64,000 nt of DNA. Origin: Hermodice carunculata. Lineage: Eukaryota; Annelida; Polychaeta; Eunicida; Amphinomidae. The stretch spans positions 67,204,192 to 67,268,191 of the forward strand of contig OZ026613.1 in assembly GCA_964020975.1 (NCBI GenBank), given 5' to 3'. Both the position numbers and the translations under genes were made by a program. This document shows, piece by piece, positions 1-11,932 of the stretch (the stretch's first letter is position 1; every line of letters starts with the position of its first letter). Below the pieces are notes generated by a model, which was given only the letters and a program-made list of their open reading frames with translations, ran no database searches and was not told the DNA's origin.

Positions 1-2572
1 TTGTTATGTGCTGTGGAATGTGCATGGCACAAAACAGTCTGCCCTGTTAGCCAAGTTCTCTTCAAATCCCCTCCTGTATATCTCAATATAGCTGCAGACA
101 AATGAGAAATTTTATGGATGATAATTGGCAATTGTATTGACATTGGGTATTGACTTCCAATCAAATTCTAGTGTTTGTATGTTCAGTGGGACGAGAAATG
201 AAACTGAAATTGAAACCAAAAGTACCAAAGTACATCGCTCACAAACATGTGGCTCTCAAATGCAATTTCTCATTGACAAATGTGTTATTTTTACCCTTAC
301 ACTGGACTTAATTATTTGGTTACATGGATGTTTTTGATTGTCAGTGACATTTTTGCGTATTCTGGATGTTTCTAACTATATTGGCCCCAGTCCATGTACA
401 TCTGTCTGATAATAAACCATATTGTATTATCACCTCACTCTGGACCTCGGTCAGCAAGTTTCATAGGAGAGGCATTATTGAGATTTTTGACAAAGTAAAA
501 CCCACACTATTATAATTTACATAAAATTTATTACAGCACCCTTTGTTGAGAAAACGTGGCAGATATTCACCCAAGGTACATTACTGTCAAGTTTGAAGAG
601 GATCTGGCGAGTGGATTTTGAAAGTCAAAGTGTGAAAGTTCAATGGACAGCCGACAGGGCTTGCTTTTCTCAAGGTAAACCATATATTGCCACTGTTACT
701 TCTCTATTTATCCTGTGGTTTTCTGACTATTAGAGCACTGATACCTCCTATTTCACATGGCTCTGCTAACATCAAAAAGTGATAGCTGCAGGTGGTTTTA
801 AAACACAGGCTAAATTTAGCAACAACTTTAAAAGACAAGCCATGTGTCATGGCTGTGCTGTCTGGTATGGGATTTTCCTGATGGATATTCTTTGAGTAAC
901 TGAAAATTGACTGTATAAAGTTAAACAGATAAACTACAAATAAACTAGAAACTAAACTAGGCGAAAAAAAAAAATCTCAATGACTGGTGGATTATTATCT
1001 GGGCTAGCAGGGATCATGGATCTGAAGCTGTCATGGCTCTTGCCCAAAAATATCAATTTTAAGCCCTGCTTTTAACAAAGACATCATTTTGCTCTGGTTC
1101 GCATCAATACACAGTGTTTTATCATCTGACAATTGACGAAAATTGGACTATGTGTAGTCTCTTGTCTGATTGTAATTACGCACAGAGTTAATGTGCTGTG
1201 TGTCCCTGGACTTCCATCCATCCATCCAGATCCTGATAAAGCAGATATATCCATTCTGCACATGACAGGTAAATCCTGGTGTATTCTGTATATGTTTGCT
1301 ACCCACCCATGTGTTGATTGCAGATACCCTGGCACACTGACAACAGGGTCCAGGGTGCATGCCTATCAGGACCAAACAACCAACAATGCTTGCATGTCAT
1401 TCCTACATTACAGTGGAATTTGGCAATGCAATAATCACCATAATACAAGACAGGGTAGTCCCTGCAACACAACACAGTCATGTCCAGTCAAATATCAGTA
1501 GGCGCACAATAGAAAAAAAAAAATCTCTGACTACCTGACTCCTAACTTTAATCATGCTAGGCACGACATAAAGAGTTGATTATAACCACAAATCACAACA
1601 GTAACATTAACGATCAGTGCATAACCTGGTATTTTCCCTGTGTTGTCAAGTGTTTATTATGTAGGATGTTTATTTTATGAACAAATAAGGAAACTGGGTG
1701 CTAAGCTATCCGCTTCCATGTTACACAAACTTTCTAACTCTACTTCTCACGAGGTCCCTCGAGAACCTTCCTTTTTATTCCTTAACCTTAAACAGTGTCA
1801 ACACAAAAGAAAATGTTTTTGGCACACATCATTTTTGTACTTGGTCCAACACAATTTTAAAAGCTTCTGCAAAGAATTATTTTGATGTTGATCTTTGAGA
1901 CAAAAATGTTGCATCAGCGATTTGTTTTCACCTCAAATCAAAATGTGTGAAAATCAACAAGCTGCCATACCAAACACATTTGCGTAAAATACAGATACTA
2001 TTGTGGGACAAATGTTGTTGTTTGTCTTCTCTGTGTACATTTCACTGAAACTTGCAGCACGCATGATCAAACACTGTCCCCACAACTTATGACCAATGAG
2101 TGTGTTTCATGGCATGGACTCGCATCACGCCTTTAGCCTTTTTTCTCAAAGAAAATTCAAAAGCATTGAAAATAAAGCAGGTTACTTCTGACGTATCTTT
2201 AGCTTGATATAGCACAACTGGTTTTGAATGTAAAAACTGAATTTTACTGAATCTGAAAAAAAAATCATCATTTCTGCATATTGTAATATACACTTTCGAT
2301 CACTCTCATACTTTTGTTTTTACCTGTACAACAACTGCATAAAAAACATGCCGAGTTCAAAAGTGTAACCATGAGGACTCCAACTATATTTTTTGCTTGT
2401 GAACTTTGATATAGTTATTTGTGAGCCTTGGCAGCCTTGGAAAACAAGAAGACTGTAAGAATTCTTAATACTGCAAACTTTTTGGGTCCATGTACATGTA
2501 CCTGATTGTGAACTAAGTTTTGTTTGGCAGCAAGTTACCAATTTTTAGGGTGAAAATTCAAAAAAACAAAAA
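1..2572. other. Left edge, no gene seen
   Basis: Presumed intron of the KCTD gene. Apart from a decayed family B block at about 530-690 (ccaaggtacattactgtcaa gtttgaagaggatctgg), I see no coding similarity, RNA gene or element. KCTD exon 3 was looked for and not found. Confidence 0.5.
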
Positions 2573-3695
2573 ACAAGAGGGCTGTGTGAACAGCCCGTGC
2601 CTCAGCTGATCTTCACATTCATCACACTTGCAGCTCTAGAAACTTGGGAAAGGATCAAGGACACCATGTTCTGAGTAAGTCTGAACTTTATAGAAGAACA
2701 CTTACATGTGCAACATCAAAGTTCAAGTAGTTCTCAAGTTATAATGAAGAGTAAAATTCATGTATGTTGCACTGTGACCCAACAAACGAGGTCAAGGTCA
2801 TTCATGTACTGTCTCAGCATGACCTTCATACAGAATAATTAACATGTGTAGCTAACTCAAAACAGATCTCAAGTTATCAAGTAAACAGTAAATTTCGTGT
2901 CAGTTGTCCTGTGAATTAGCATTAGAATGCCCATTGACTTACAAGATTTTTTAAGATTTGTCCAAAAAAAAAGACCAAAAAAATTCATTAAAAATCAAAA
3001 AATCACTGGAGCATGAACATTTGAACAAAATTGGTAGAAACCCACCCAACGTACATTGCCACCAAGTTTGAAGTTAATCTGGATGACGCTTTTGGAGAAG
3101 AAGTCGAAAATGTGAATTAGCATTAGAATGCCCATTGACTTCCATCGTAATCAATAGGAAAGCTGCATTGACCGACAAGTACCAGAATTGAAAAAATCGT
3201 TAAAAATCAGGAATCCGCAGCATTCCCACATAGTTTACAACTTTGCTTGACCCTTCTACAAGGAACACATCCACCACGTTTCAGCTTAATCTGAGTGACG
3301 GTTCTGGAGAAGAAGTCGAAAATAGCTACAACACACAAAAATTTATAAAAAATTAGGAAAAATTGCAGCGCCACCTAGTGAACAAATTAAGAACTAGGAG
3401 TCCAAGGGAGTGTTCCTGTGTAATATCAAAGCAATTGGGTGAGTGGTTTCGGAGAAGAAGATTTTTTAAGATTTACCCAAAAAAGAACAAAAAAAAATCA
3501 TTAAAAATCAAAAAATCACTGGACCGTGACCATTTGGACAAACTTGGTAGAGACCCACCCAAGGCACATCTCCACCAAGTTTGAAGTGAATCTGGCACAC
3601 GGTTTTTGAGAAGAAGTCGAAAATGTGAATTGTGGACGACGGACGACGGACCCACAAAAAACCTCAGCTGACTGACAAGTCAGCTGAGGTAAAAA
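2573..3695 (+). repeat. Dispersed repeat, family B, with hairpin ends
   Basis: Starts acaagagggctgtgtgaaca with the hairpin GGGCTGTGTGAACAGCCC, then cctcagctga; ends in the perfect hairpin CCTCAGCTGACT-GACA-AGTCAGCTGAGG (3662-3689) followed by taaaaac. The middle is three to four imperfect copies of a block ending GGAGAAGAAGTCGAAAA (3101-3117, 3308-3325, 3451-3463, 3609-3626). A diverged piece of the same block lies at about 570-640. No coding sequence. Possibly a non-autonomous element; superfamily not assigned. Confidence 0.7.
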
Positions 3696-5980
3696 CAGCA
3701 CTCCATAGTAGATCACATCATCACCACTGACTCACTGACCAACCATATTTCCCTCCCAAACTACCTTTTCTTCCATGGTTATCTGCATGTTTGTCAACAT
3801 ATACGTGTACCAAGTAGAATGGGAGCAACACACAGTACTCATGAGAATCTTCACAGCTTTGCAATTTGTATCCAAAATGTATTCATCTGATTATATTATA
3901 GATGTTGAATGAAAATTGACTTTGTTTTAGTTTTACTTTTAACATCACAGTTAATTGCCAACAAAGTGCAGATCTACATGTAGATGAAGCATACTTTTAA
4001 AAAAATTGAAGACAAAAACCAACTGACCCAGGGTTTATAGGGAGCCCCCTCCTCAACATGAAGCATACTTGTATATTGTACATATACCTCATGGCACATG
4101 ACAACATGGATCTTCATTTCAAAATAATAAGCCTTATGTTTCAAAATAGCAGCACTGTACCCACCTGAGGCCACAGTTCTTGTTAAATACTCTATTGTGA
4201 AACAGAGAATACACAAAATCTTACATGGCTGGAGAGTAAATTACAATTTTCTCTCTCACTCAGGATCATTGTTGGTGGGAAAAATCAACCTTTTTTGGCA
4301 GGATAACTCAATTGAGAGACCAGCTGTCCTGTTAGTTAACTCCTAGAACCCTACAGACTGCTATAGTGTTCTGAATAAAAGCTGATACATCTCCGCAGAC
4401 CGGTTTTGTGGTCTGGAGGCATACATCTGTGATCTTCAAGCGCTGTTGGTTTTTCCTTTAGCCCACAGAATAATAATTTTTTGTTTGTAAGTCACAAGCT
4501 GCAAATTTTCTGGGCGAGTGTCAAAATACAAATTCTAACCATGATATGAAGTGATATTTAATCAAATAGGCCAAATTTTAAATTGTTTCATAAGACATAC
4601 CAACTCGATTCAACTTTGGTGAATTTTTTTTTATGTTTCTTTGCATATCACAATGAAAAGAAGCAAATAGAATCCTACCAGTGTAGACCATGCTTAGCAT
4701 AAAAATATTTATGTACCTGGCTACTAAGGGACTAAAATCAACAATGTTTATTTCAAAACACACTTGCTGGACAGTTTTTGATAATAATAACACATGCAGT
4801 CATAATATATACATATACCAACAAAGGTTATGCTGGAAGACCTGTCTTTTCAATTAAGATGATTTTGACTTCCATTTTCAATTAGTAGACATTTAAGTAA
4901 AAAAAACTTGAAATTCTTTGATGTCTCAGTAATATGAGTAAGCAAATAGCATAAGACTTAGACTTTGACAGGTTGTGGATTTTGTTTTAGTTGTGTGTTA
5001 CACTTTACAATAGATAATAGAAAAGAGACCCTGGTGGATTAATCTTCAGTTACATACAGGTAGACCAAAATCATTAATTTTCCCTGGAGCCCAGGTGAAG
5101 CGACTCATTTTCTGTGGGAGGCCAGGGCTCAAAGGGTTAAGACCACATTTTCCAGATCCATATTGTTTGCTCTATCTGACCTCCATTGAGAGGCCATCTG
5201 CTACATGTGACTGACCCAAGGGGCAGTCTCCCAAAGGGTGGCATTTCTGTAAACACTCCTGGAAGTGTAAAACTATGCAACTTTTTTTTTGCACAGCTAG
5301 ATGTTAGTATAGAACACAGACATTATTTTTAGAACATTCATGATGCTTATCTTATATTTCTTTCATAAAATCGATACGCTGATGCATCTGCTGATATATA
5401 TCAACCTGATAATCTTTCATTTCTATCACTGAAAAAAGACCGTGTGATGAAATTTCAAGAGCTTACAAAGAACTCTAAATATATATGTGGAGTATACAAT
5501 ATAGTAATTTCTCCATACTGCAGATACAGTGGCTGGGTGTGGCTTGGTATAGCATTCCCTGACAACATGGGCAGTGCTGCAATAAGTCATCCTCATTTTT
5601 CTTTTTAAAAGTCATGGCTGATGTTTAAAAACTGCAGCTGTGTTATAAATAAGAAAAAAGTTCCACTCCTTGACAAATAAGCAAAGAAACAGTTCAGTAA
5701 CTTCACTAGAAATTCAATGATTCTATTATGGCATAAACAGGCCAAAATTCCATCAGTTTGCTTTAAAAATCTGTTTTTGTGTTCTAGGAGTGTAGGACTG
5801 AATGCAATTTAGAAAAAAAAATGATATCAAGCTTGAAGAATGTTTAATCGTTATTTTATTTCTGATAATAAAAGTCTATCAGGCGTAGTTTGTGAGCACT
5901 CAGTAATTATTTAAGTGAGATCTCGATGGTCACACCATGTACATTTATCTTTGTTTATACAGTCAAACCAGTCTGCACTT
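3696..5980. other. Intronic DNA, nothing clear
   Basis: Only a faint MITE-like piece near 5160-5280 (tgacctccattgagaggccatctgctacatgtgac ... ctcccaaagggtggc). No coding sequence recognised. Confidence 0.5.
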
Positions 5981-7014
5981 ACGATTCAATTCAATTCAAT
6001 TCAGTTTATTCTCAAAAACCCACAAGGGATACATGAGTCGTTGTTTATAATGTTCCATATTCACACATTGCCTGTAATGTAATACAGGTTGTTTACTTCA
6101 AAGGGTTGATCTCAGAAATGACTTAAAATTACTTGACTATTCTATTAATTTCTAGTATAAATCTACTTAATCTCTTTAAAGTGTCTTCATCATTGCACTG
6201 GAAGAGAGAGTTACAGGTGATGACATTTGGCCTAGTTCTGTACTTAGCATCAATAAAGTAATTTCTCAGTTTATGAAAATGAGCACACTGGAATATATAG
6301 TGGAATTCATCACCCATTTCATGTCTTGTGCATAAAGAACATGTCCTTTCATTTCTTGGTACATTTTCATATCGTTTGACCTCCACTGGTAAGCGATGGT
6401 TAGCTAACCGAAACCTGGTTAATCTTTTGCGTGCCTGGTGTGGTAGGCTCAACAGGTATTGTTCCAGACAGATGTCTGTCTTGATTATACGATAAAAGTA
6501 AAACTTATTACTGTTCGTAACTTGATCATTCCACGTTTGTAAATACTGGTCACATAGTCTATCTTTGACCACCTTTTTGAGCCAGTCAACACTAAGTACA
6601 CTTTGATTCATCCATATAAAGTTCATACCAATATTTTGTAACACATTTTTAATATTTGTGATCCATGGAGCTGTGTAGACACCAGCCTGATCCATGCACA
6701 GTAATGTCTTATATAATATAACTGAGAGCTTCTGGTTATTGTTTGACATGGTCAGTTTGGCCCAAAATCCAATCATCCTCACTTTGACATTGATCTCCAA
6801 TGGCCACCTGCCCAGCTCACTATAGACCATGCAGTTGGGTGTAGAGCTGTTTACTCCCAGAATCATCTTGCAAAATTTTAGGTGCAGTCGTTCGATAAGC
6901 TCTAAGTTTTCAAAGCCCCATACCTCAGACCCATATATTAAGATAGGCAGTACTGTGGCATCAAATAGTTCAAGCTGAATATCAATAGGTAATGACAAGT
7001 TCCTTGCTCTTTTC
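5981..7014 (-). mobile_element. LINE 3' fragment (jockey/CR1-like reverse transcriptase C-terminus)
   Basis: An intact frame (6129-6995) encodes the C-terminal third of a non-LTR retrotransposon ORF2: LPILIYGSEVWGF, then LHLKFCKMILGVNSSTPNCM and LGRWPLEINVKVRMIGFWAK, and near the end a Cys/His knuckle (CSLC...H...FH..F.CAHF). Before its first Met the frame continues as RARNLSLPID, so the element is 5' truncated near 7014. After the stop, on the minus strand, AATAAA is followed by a (TGAAT)n tail (5981-6009), the simple-repeat end typical of this class. No frameshift was seen in the coding part, so the insertion may be young. Confidence 0.85.
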
Positions 7015-7127
7015 AGTTACAGGTCACATTACTGAGGACACTGAAGTCACACTGTGCACACTGACTCTGCGTTCACCACATAATCATATCAGTCAGTGAT
7101 CTCAAGTCAAACAATTCAGCACTGAGC

Positions 7128-7440
7128 TGTTACGCTGTTCAGTGTTAAGAGGCCATACTGGCCAGCACTCAGAGTTCACACCAGGCTGCATAGAGGTCTT
7201 ACCAGGCTCCACTCAGTAGTGATAGCAGTTACACTCAGAGGTCACACCAGACTCTACTCAGCAGTTAGAGCAGTCACACTCTGAGGTCACACCATGCTCC
7301 ACTAAGTAGTCACAGCAGTTCCATTCAGAGGTCATGCTAGGCTCCACTCAGTAGTGACTAGTTTAATACACTCACAGGTCAAAGCAGGCTACACTAAGTA
7401 AAGGAAAGCAGTAGCATTCAGTAGCCATACCAGACCAGGG
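7128..7440. repeat. Degenerate tandem repeat, about 60-bp unit
   Basis: About five diverged copies of 'cactcagaggtcacaccaggctccactcagtagtgacagcagtt'. It leads into the satellites to its right with related words (cactcagtag, gtcacacca). Confidence 0.7.
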
Positions 7441-7732
7441 CAGTCAAGACATTTTCACAATATGGGCCTCAAGTTCAGATGTATGTTTTGAATTATATAA
7501 CACTACTTTTTCCAAAGTTTGAATGTTTACAGTATGCTTGCATTTTCTGAGTCATAAGGTAAGTGGGGGTGCTAAAGGCAGCAGAGACACTCAAACTTGG
7601 TAATATGGTAATAGTCAACACTTAGAGAACTCATATGTACCAGAGGCTGCAAGTCCCCTGACTCAGTAGTGGCCGCTATAAGAAATGCACTCACGACAAG
7701 TCATCACACCTATGTGAATGGTTGATTGCGTG

Positions 7733-7835
7733 GGGTATGCAAGAGGGCCCTGGGGAAGATAAGCCTCAGCTTACCAGGTTTATACCCTCTATAAATAAGG
7801 TCTACTACTACTACTGCTACTGTTCAACACTCAGA
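7733..7835 (+). mobile_element. Possible LINE 3' tail
   Basis: gccctggggaagataagcct, cagcttaccaggtttatacc, ctctataaataagg then (CTA)4 resembles the 3' ends of L2/CR1-like LINEs with a trinucleotide tail. No coding sequence remains. Confidence 0.4.
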
Positions 7836-8014
7836 GGCTACTACAGTATTCAGTTGAAACACCAGTCTTCACTAGTCAGAATTTCAATTTTTCTGAAAAG
7901 TCACAACAGGAAGACTTAAATGTATGTAGTCACAAAAAGTGGCACTCAGTAATTGCACTAAATAGTATCAAATGCATGTATTCATGAATGGCAACACTCA
8001 ATAGTCAAACCAAA

Positions 8015-8255
8015 CAGCACTGAACACATGTAGTCGCAAGTGGTGGCACTCATGTCACACCAAGCAGCACTGAATACATGTAGTCGCAAATGGTGGCACT
8101 CATGTCACACCAAGCAGCACTGAATACATGTAGTCGCAAGTGGTGGCACTCATGTCACACCAAGCAGCACTGAATACATGTAGTCGCAAGTGGTGGCACT
8201 CATGTCACACCAAGCAGAACTGAATAAATGTAGTCACAAATGGTGGCACTCAACA
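8015..8255. repeat. 50-bp minisatellite, about five copies
   Basis: Unit of 50 bp: ggtggcactcatgtcacacc, aagcagcactgaatacatgt, agtcgcaaat. The three central copies are almost identical; the outer ones diverge. Confidence 0.92.
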
Positions 8256-8645
8256 GGGATAGTTGATGTATTCATGAATGGTGGCAGTCAATAGTCACAC
8301 CAAGCATTACTATATGTAGTACTGCTTGGTGACTATTGAGTGCCAAATGGTGGCACTAAGAAATTCACACCAAGCAGCACTAAATACAGAAGTAATAAAT
8401 GGTGGCAGTCAATAGTCACACCAAGCAGTATTATATAAATGTAGTACTGCTTGGTGTGACTATAGAGCCCCAAATGATGGCACTCAACAGTCACACCAAG
8501 CAGTACTAAGTAAAGTAGTCCTGAGTGGTGGTACTTAATAGTCACACCAAGCAGCACTAAATAATCATAAAAGGTGGCACTTAATAGTCACACCAAGCAG
8601 CCAACGAAGTCACAAAGGCAGCATTTAGAACTGGAAATTACATCT
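8256..8645. repeat. Diverged continuation of the 50-bp satellite with palindromes
   Basis: The word gtcacaccaagcag recurs every 50-70 bp. Two units are inverted and form palindromes: 8412-8430 (ATAGTCACACCAAGCAGTA) with 8445-8463, a 19-bp perfect stem with a 14-base loop, and a second, less perfect one at about 8290-8337. Confidence 0.85.
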
Positions 8646-8930
8646 GTCAGCACGCAGTACTCAGCAGTCACACCCAGCGACATTCAGTGCATATCACATA
8701 AAAATTCAACTGATATGTTAGCCAGAACCTTGTGTGAGAACAGCTGAACATGTAACTTGACTGAGTAAGCTTTTTCATTTGTAAACATAGCTTGCCACAC
8801 CGACTACATGTATGTAACGTGTAGGATCACATTTCATTTCCTTGTCCGTCTTCTGGTGTGCATTTTCATTTTTTATATCTATATACCTGTAATGTATAGG
8901 TTCATTGCTTTTGTTCATATCATGTCACTC

Positions 8931-9590
8931 TGGTAAACATCTTGGTGCCCTCTTCTTCATAGAGCTTAGGTCATACTCTTGTGACACATATACCATGTCA
9001 CTCTGGTGCCCTCTTCTTCATAGAGCTTAGGTCATACTCTTGTAACACATATACCATGTCACTCTGGTAAACATCTTGGTGCCCTCTTCTTCATAGAGCT
9101 TAGGTCATACTCTTGTAACACATATACCATGTCACTCTGGTAAACCTCTTGGTGCCCTCTTCTTCATAGAGCTTAGGTCATACTCTTGTGACACATATAC
9201 CACGTCACTCTGGTAAACCTCTTGGTGCCCTCTTCTTCATAGAGCTTAGGTCATACTCTTGTAACACATATATACCATGTCACTCTGGTAAACGTCTTGG
9301 TGCCCTCTTCTTCATAGAGCTTAGGTCATACTCTTATAACACATATACCATGTCACTCTGGTAAACGTCTTGGTGCCCTCTTCTTCATAGAGCTTAGGTC
9401 ATACTCTTGTAACACATATACACAATGTCACTCTGGTAAACATCTTGGTGCCCTCTTCTTCATAGAGCTTAGGTCATACTCTTATAACACATATATACCA
9501 TGTCACTCTGGTAAACCTCTTGGTGCCCTCTTCTTCATAGAGCTTAGGTCATACTCTTGTAACACATATATACCATGTCACTCTGGTATT
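8931..9590. repeat. 73-bp minisatellite, nine copies
   Basis: Unit: catgtcactctggtaaacat, cttggtgccctcttcttcat, agagcttaggtcatactctt, gtaacacatatac. Nine copies of the gccctcttcttcatagagc core, nearly identical; copy 2 lacks about 11 bp. Recently homogenised. Confidence 0.95.
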
Positions 9591-10190
9591 TTTTTACCTC
9601 AAGTCTTAGGTTGTAGCTGTTTAACAGCTTCACAAGTCATACTGTTATCATACATACCATACCACTTTGATATAGTCTTTGACTGCAGCTGTTTCATGGC
9701 CTTGTAAGTCATAGTCTTGTCATACATTCATTTCTTGCCATACTCATGTCATACATACTATTCCACTCTGGTTAAGTCTTGGGTAGTAGCTGTTCCCTGG
9801 CCTCAAAACTCATACTCTTGCCATATACACTGTTCTACTCTGGCAAGTCTTGGGTAGTACATGTTTCATCATGGCCCTATAAGTCATACCCATGTCATAT
9901 ATACTTTAACACTCTTGTAAATCTTGGGTAGTAACTGTTTCACTGCCTCTTAAAGCCATATTCATGTCATACATACTATTCCACTGTGGTAAAGTCTTGG
10001 GCTGTAGCTACATGTATGTCATGGCCTCATAAGTCATACTCTTGCCATATAGACTATACCGCTCATGCCAGTTTTGGGTAGTAGCTGTATCATGGTCTTA
10101 TGACTCATACCTTTGTCAATTCATACATACAATACCATTCTGGTAAATCTTGGGTAGTAGCTGTTTCATGGCCTCATAAGTCATATCCTT
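9591..10190. repeat. Degenerate array related to the 73-bp satellite
   Basis: About six or seven irregular copies of 'ccactctggtaaagtcttgggtagtagctgtttcatggcctcataagtcatactcttgtcatacata'. The parts ctctggtaa, cttgg, gtcatactcttg and acatatacca are shared with the neighbouring young array, so they have a common origin. Confidence 0.8.
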
Positions 10191-10232
10191 GCTGCCTTTT
10201 GGCATCAACTGCCGGGTAAGGTTAAAAAACCA

Positions 10233-10446
10233 CTTAACTCATTCCATACTATGGTGACAGGCCTTGGTCAGTGGTTCTGGCACTGCCTGACAAGTCATGC
10301 TGCAGCTGCCGCAACCACTGACTTAAGACTATAGGCATGTTGGTACTTGAATGAAAGCTCTTTTCATGAAGAGTTTAAATATTCAACTGTCGTCTTAAAT
10401 CTAGGTACATATACAGAAAAATCAGGGACTGGTATGGAATGAGTCA
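10233..10446. mobile_element. Small MITE-like inverted repeat, about 214 bp
   Basis: Left AACTCATTCCATACTATGG, right ctggtatggaatgagtcaa; the 13-base ACTCATTCCATAC arms are exact inverses. 'ttgaatgaaagctcttttcat' (10350) recurs at 10470 just outside the element, so a larger or second unit may extend to 10560. Confidence 0.55.
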
Positions 10447-10934
10447 ATTGAGGCCCGATACATTTGTAGTTGAATGGAAGCTCTTTTCATAAAGAATTTC
10501 AAATTGTAATTCAGCAAAAATAGCAGAAAGTGAGTCACTCATACACAGTATGAGTTAATGCATGCTATCTTTGTACATAACCCTAATCACAGTCCTGGCA
10601 ATCTATCTCCACACTTGAGACTGCAACTTGAGGGGAAAGCTGGAGATGCCAGGGAGTCATCGGTACATTTAACTGATAATCAGGTAATACAAACTTGTAT
10701 GATATACACTGGCATGGGAATTTACAGTTATTTATATATACCGTAATCTTGAACATATATGTGAGAACTATTTGCTGCAGCTCAACACCAATAATTTATT
10801 TCAGTGGTTCATTTTAACTGGCAACAGGACTCAGTGAGTGTCTTGGTTTCAGATTTTAAACTTTCTAGTTTTTAAGCACACATCCAAGTCTATTGTTGAA
10901 ATGTAAAGCAAATGATAACACATGAGGTAAATCA

Positions 10935-11115
10935 CCAGCAAAAAGTGCCACAGTGTTAAGCTTTTCCCCCTTGAATTACAACCCTACTTGGGGCACATGA
11001 TCATGATAAGTCTCATCTGCAATTCTCAGTCGACATTACTGTTGAAATTAGTTAAAAACACTGATGAACACGACATTTGACCACCAGCGGGTTTAGAGGG
11101 GGAAAGGGTTAAACT
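10935..11115 (+). repeat. Dispersed repeat, family D copy
   Basis: Shares tccccc-ttgaatta, gataagtctcatctgcaattctca, gttgaaattagt and gaccaccagc with 59878-60120. Shorter pieces occur at 41830-41885 and 45425-45505. Not coding. Confidence 0.5.
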
Positions 11116-11750
11116 TGATTTTAGTTGACTATTTTCATGTATCATATGCTGTCCACTTTATCAGGCTATAAAGTGTCTGCTGCCCAATTTTTACCAGGCA
11201 GAGATGAACTTCATCTATAAAATCATATATGAGTTTCTAAGTTATATCCAAGTTAATGCATAATAACTTCAAAAGTACAGTTGTAAATGAGTTCATGCTT
11301 CAAGCAAAAATTTATTACTACACATACTACAGTTATAGAACCTCATAGGCCATGTGCTAAGATCCAAGAGTTGTCCAGTGATAAATTTCTAAGCTAAAGA
11401 CGGTAACCAAGACAACCACAAGTCATGCTCCTGTCATTCATGCCATACAATAGTTTGCAGACAGCCTTCCCTATGAATAGCACAGTTCTTCCTGTCACGG
11501 GGCTTGACATCAAGACCAGTATTTACTACCACATCATAATTTAATTTTATATTCCAAGAAAATGGACAAAATAAGGTACATGACACTTTGACAATGGTGG
11601 CACCAGCACACATGTGCAATTTGGTCCCACTACATAATGTATGTGAAAATATGTTATTTGCATCAAATGAGTTTTAAAATACATGTGCACATATGTGGCA
11701 GGCACCAAACTGTAAGTGCAGGAAGTACATTCAGCATGTGTCAGTATATA

Positions 11751-11928
11751 CAGTGAAACCTGTTTTGAAAAACCACTGTAATGATGACCACCTGCATTTT
11801 TAAACCATATTTCCAAGTCCCCTTTTCTATCTTTCCCATGTTACTGCACCTCGATTTAGAGACAACCTGCCTTATGTGACCACTTTTTAGCTTGCCCTAG
11901 GGGTGGTCTTTCAAAACAGGTTTCACTG
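11751..11928. mobile_element. TA-flanked MITE, 178 bp (GTGAAACCTGTTTTGAAA type)
   Basis: TA flanks at 11749-11750 and 11929-11930. Left end CAGTGAAACCTGTTTTGAAA, right end reverse-complements to the same 20 bases, then ACCAC. The inner echo 'gaccacctg...caacctgcc...gaccac' repeats the terminal word. Contains TTCCCATGTTA at 11833-11843. It directly abuts the start of a family A repeat. Confidence 0.88.
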
Positions 11929-11932
11929 TACT

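Noticed and set aside
8015-9590. Regularly spaced repeats that could suggest a CRISPR array
   Set aside because: They are contiguous tandem units without unique spacers, in animal nuclear DNA.
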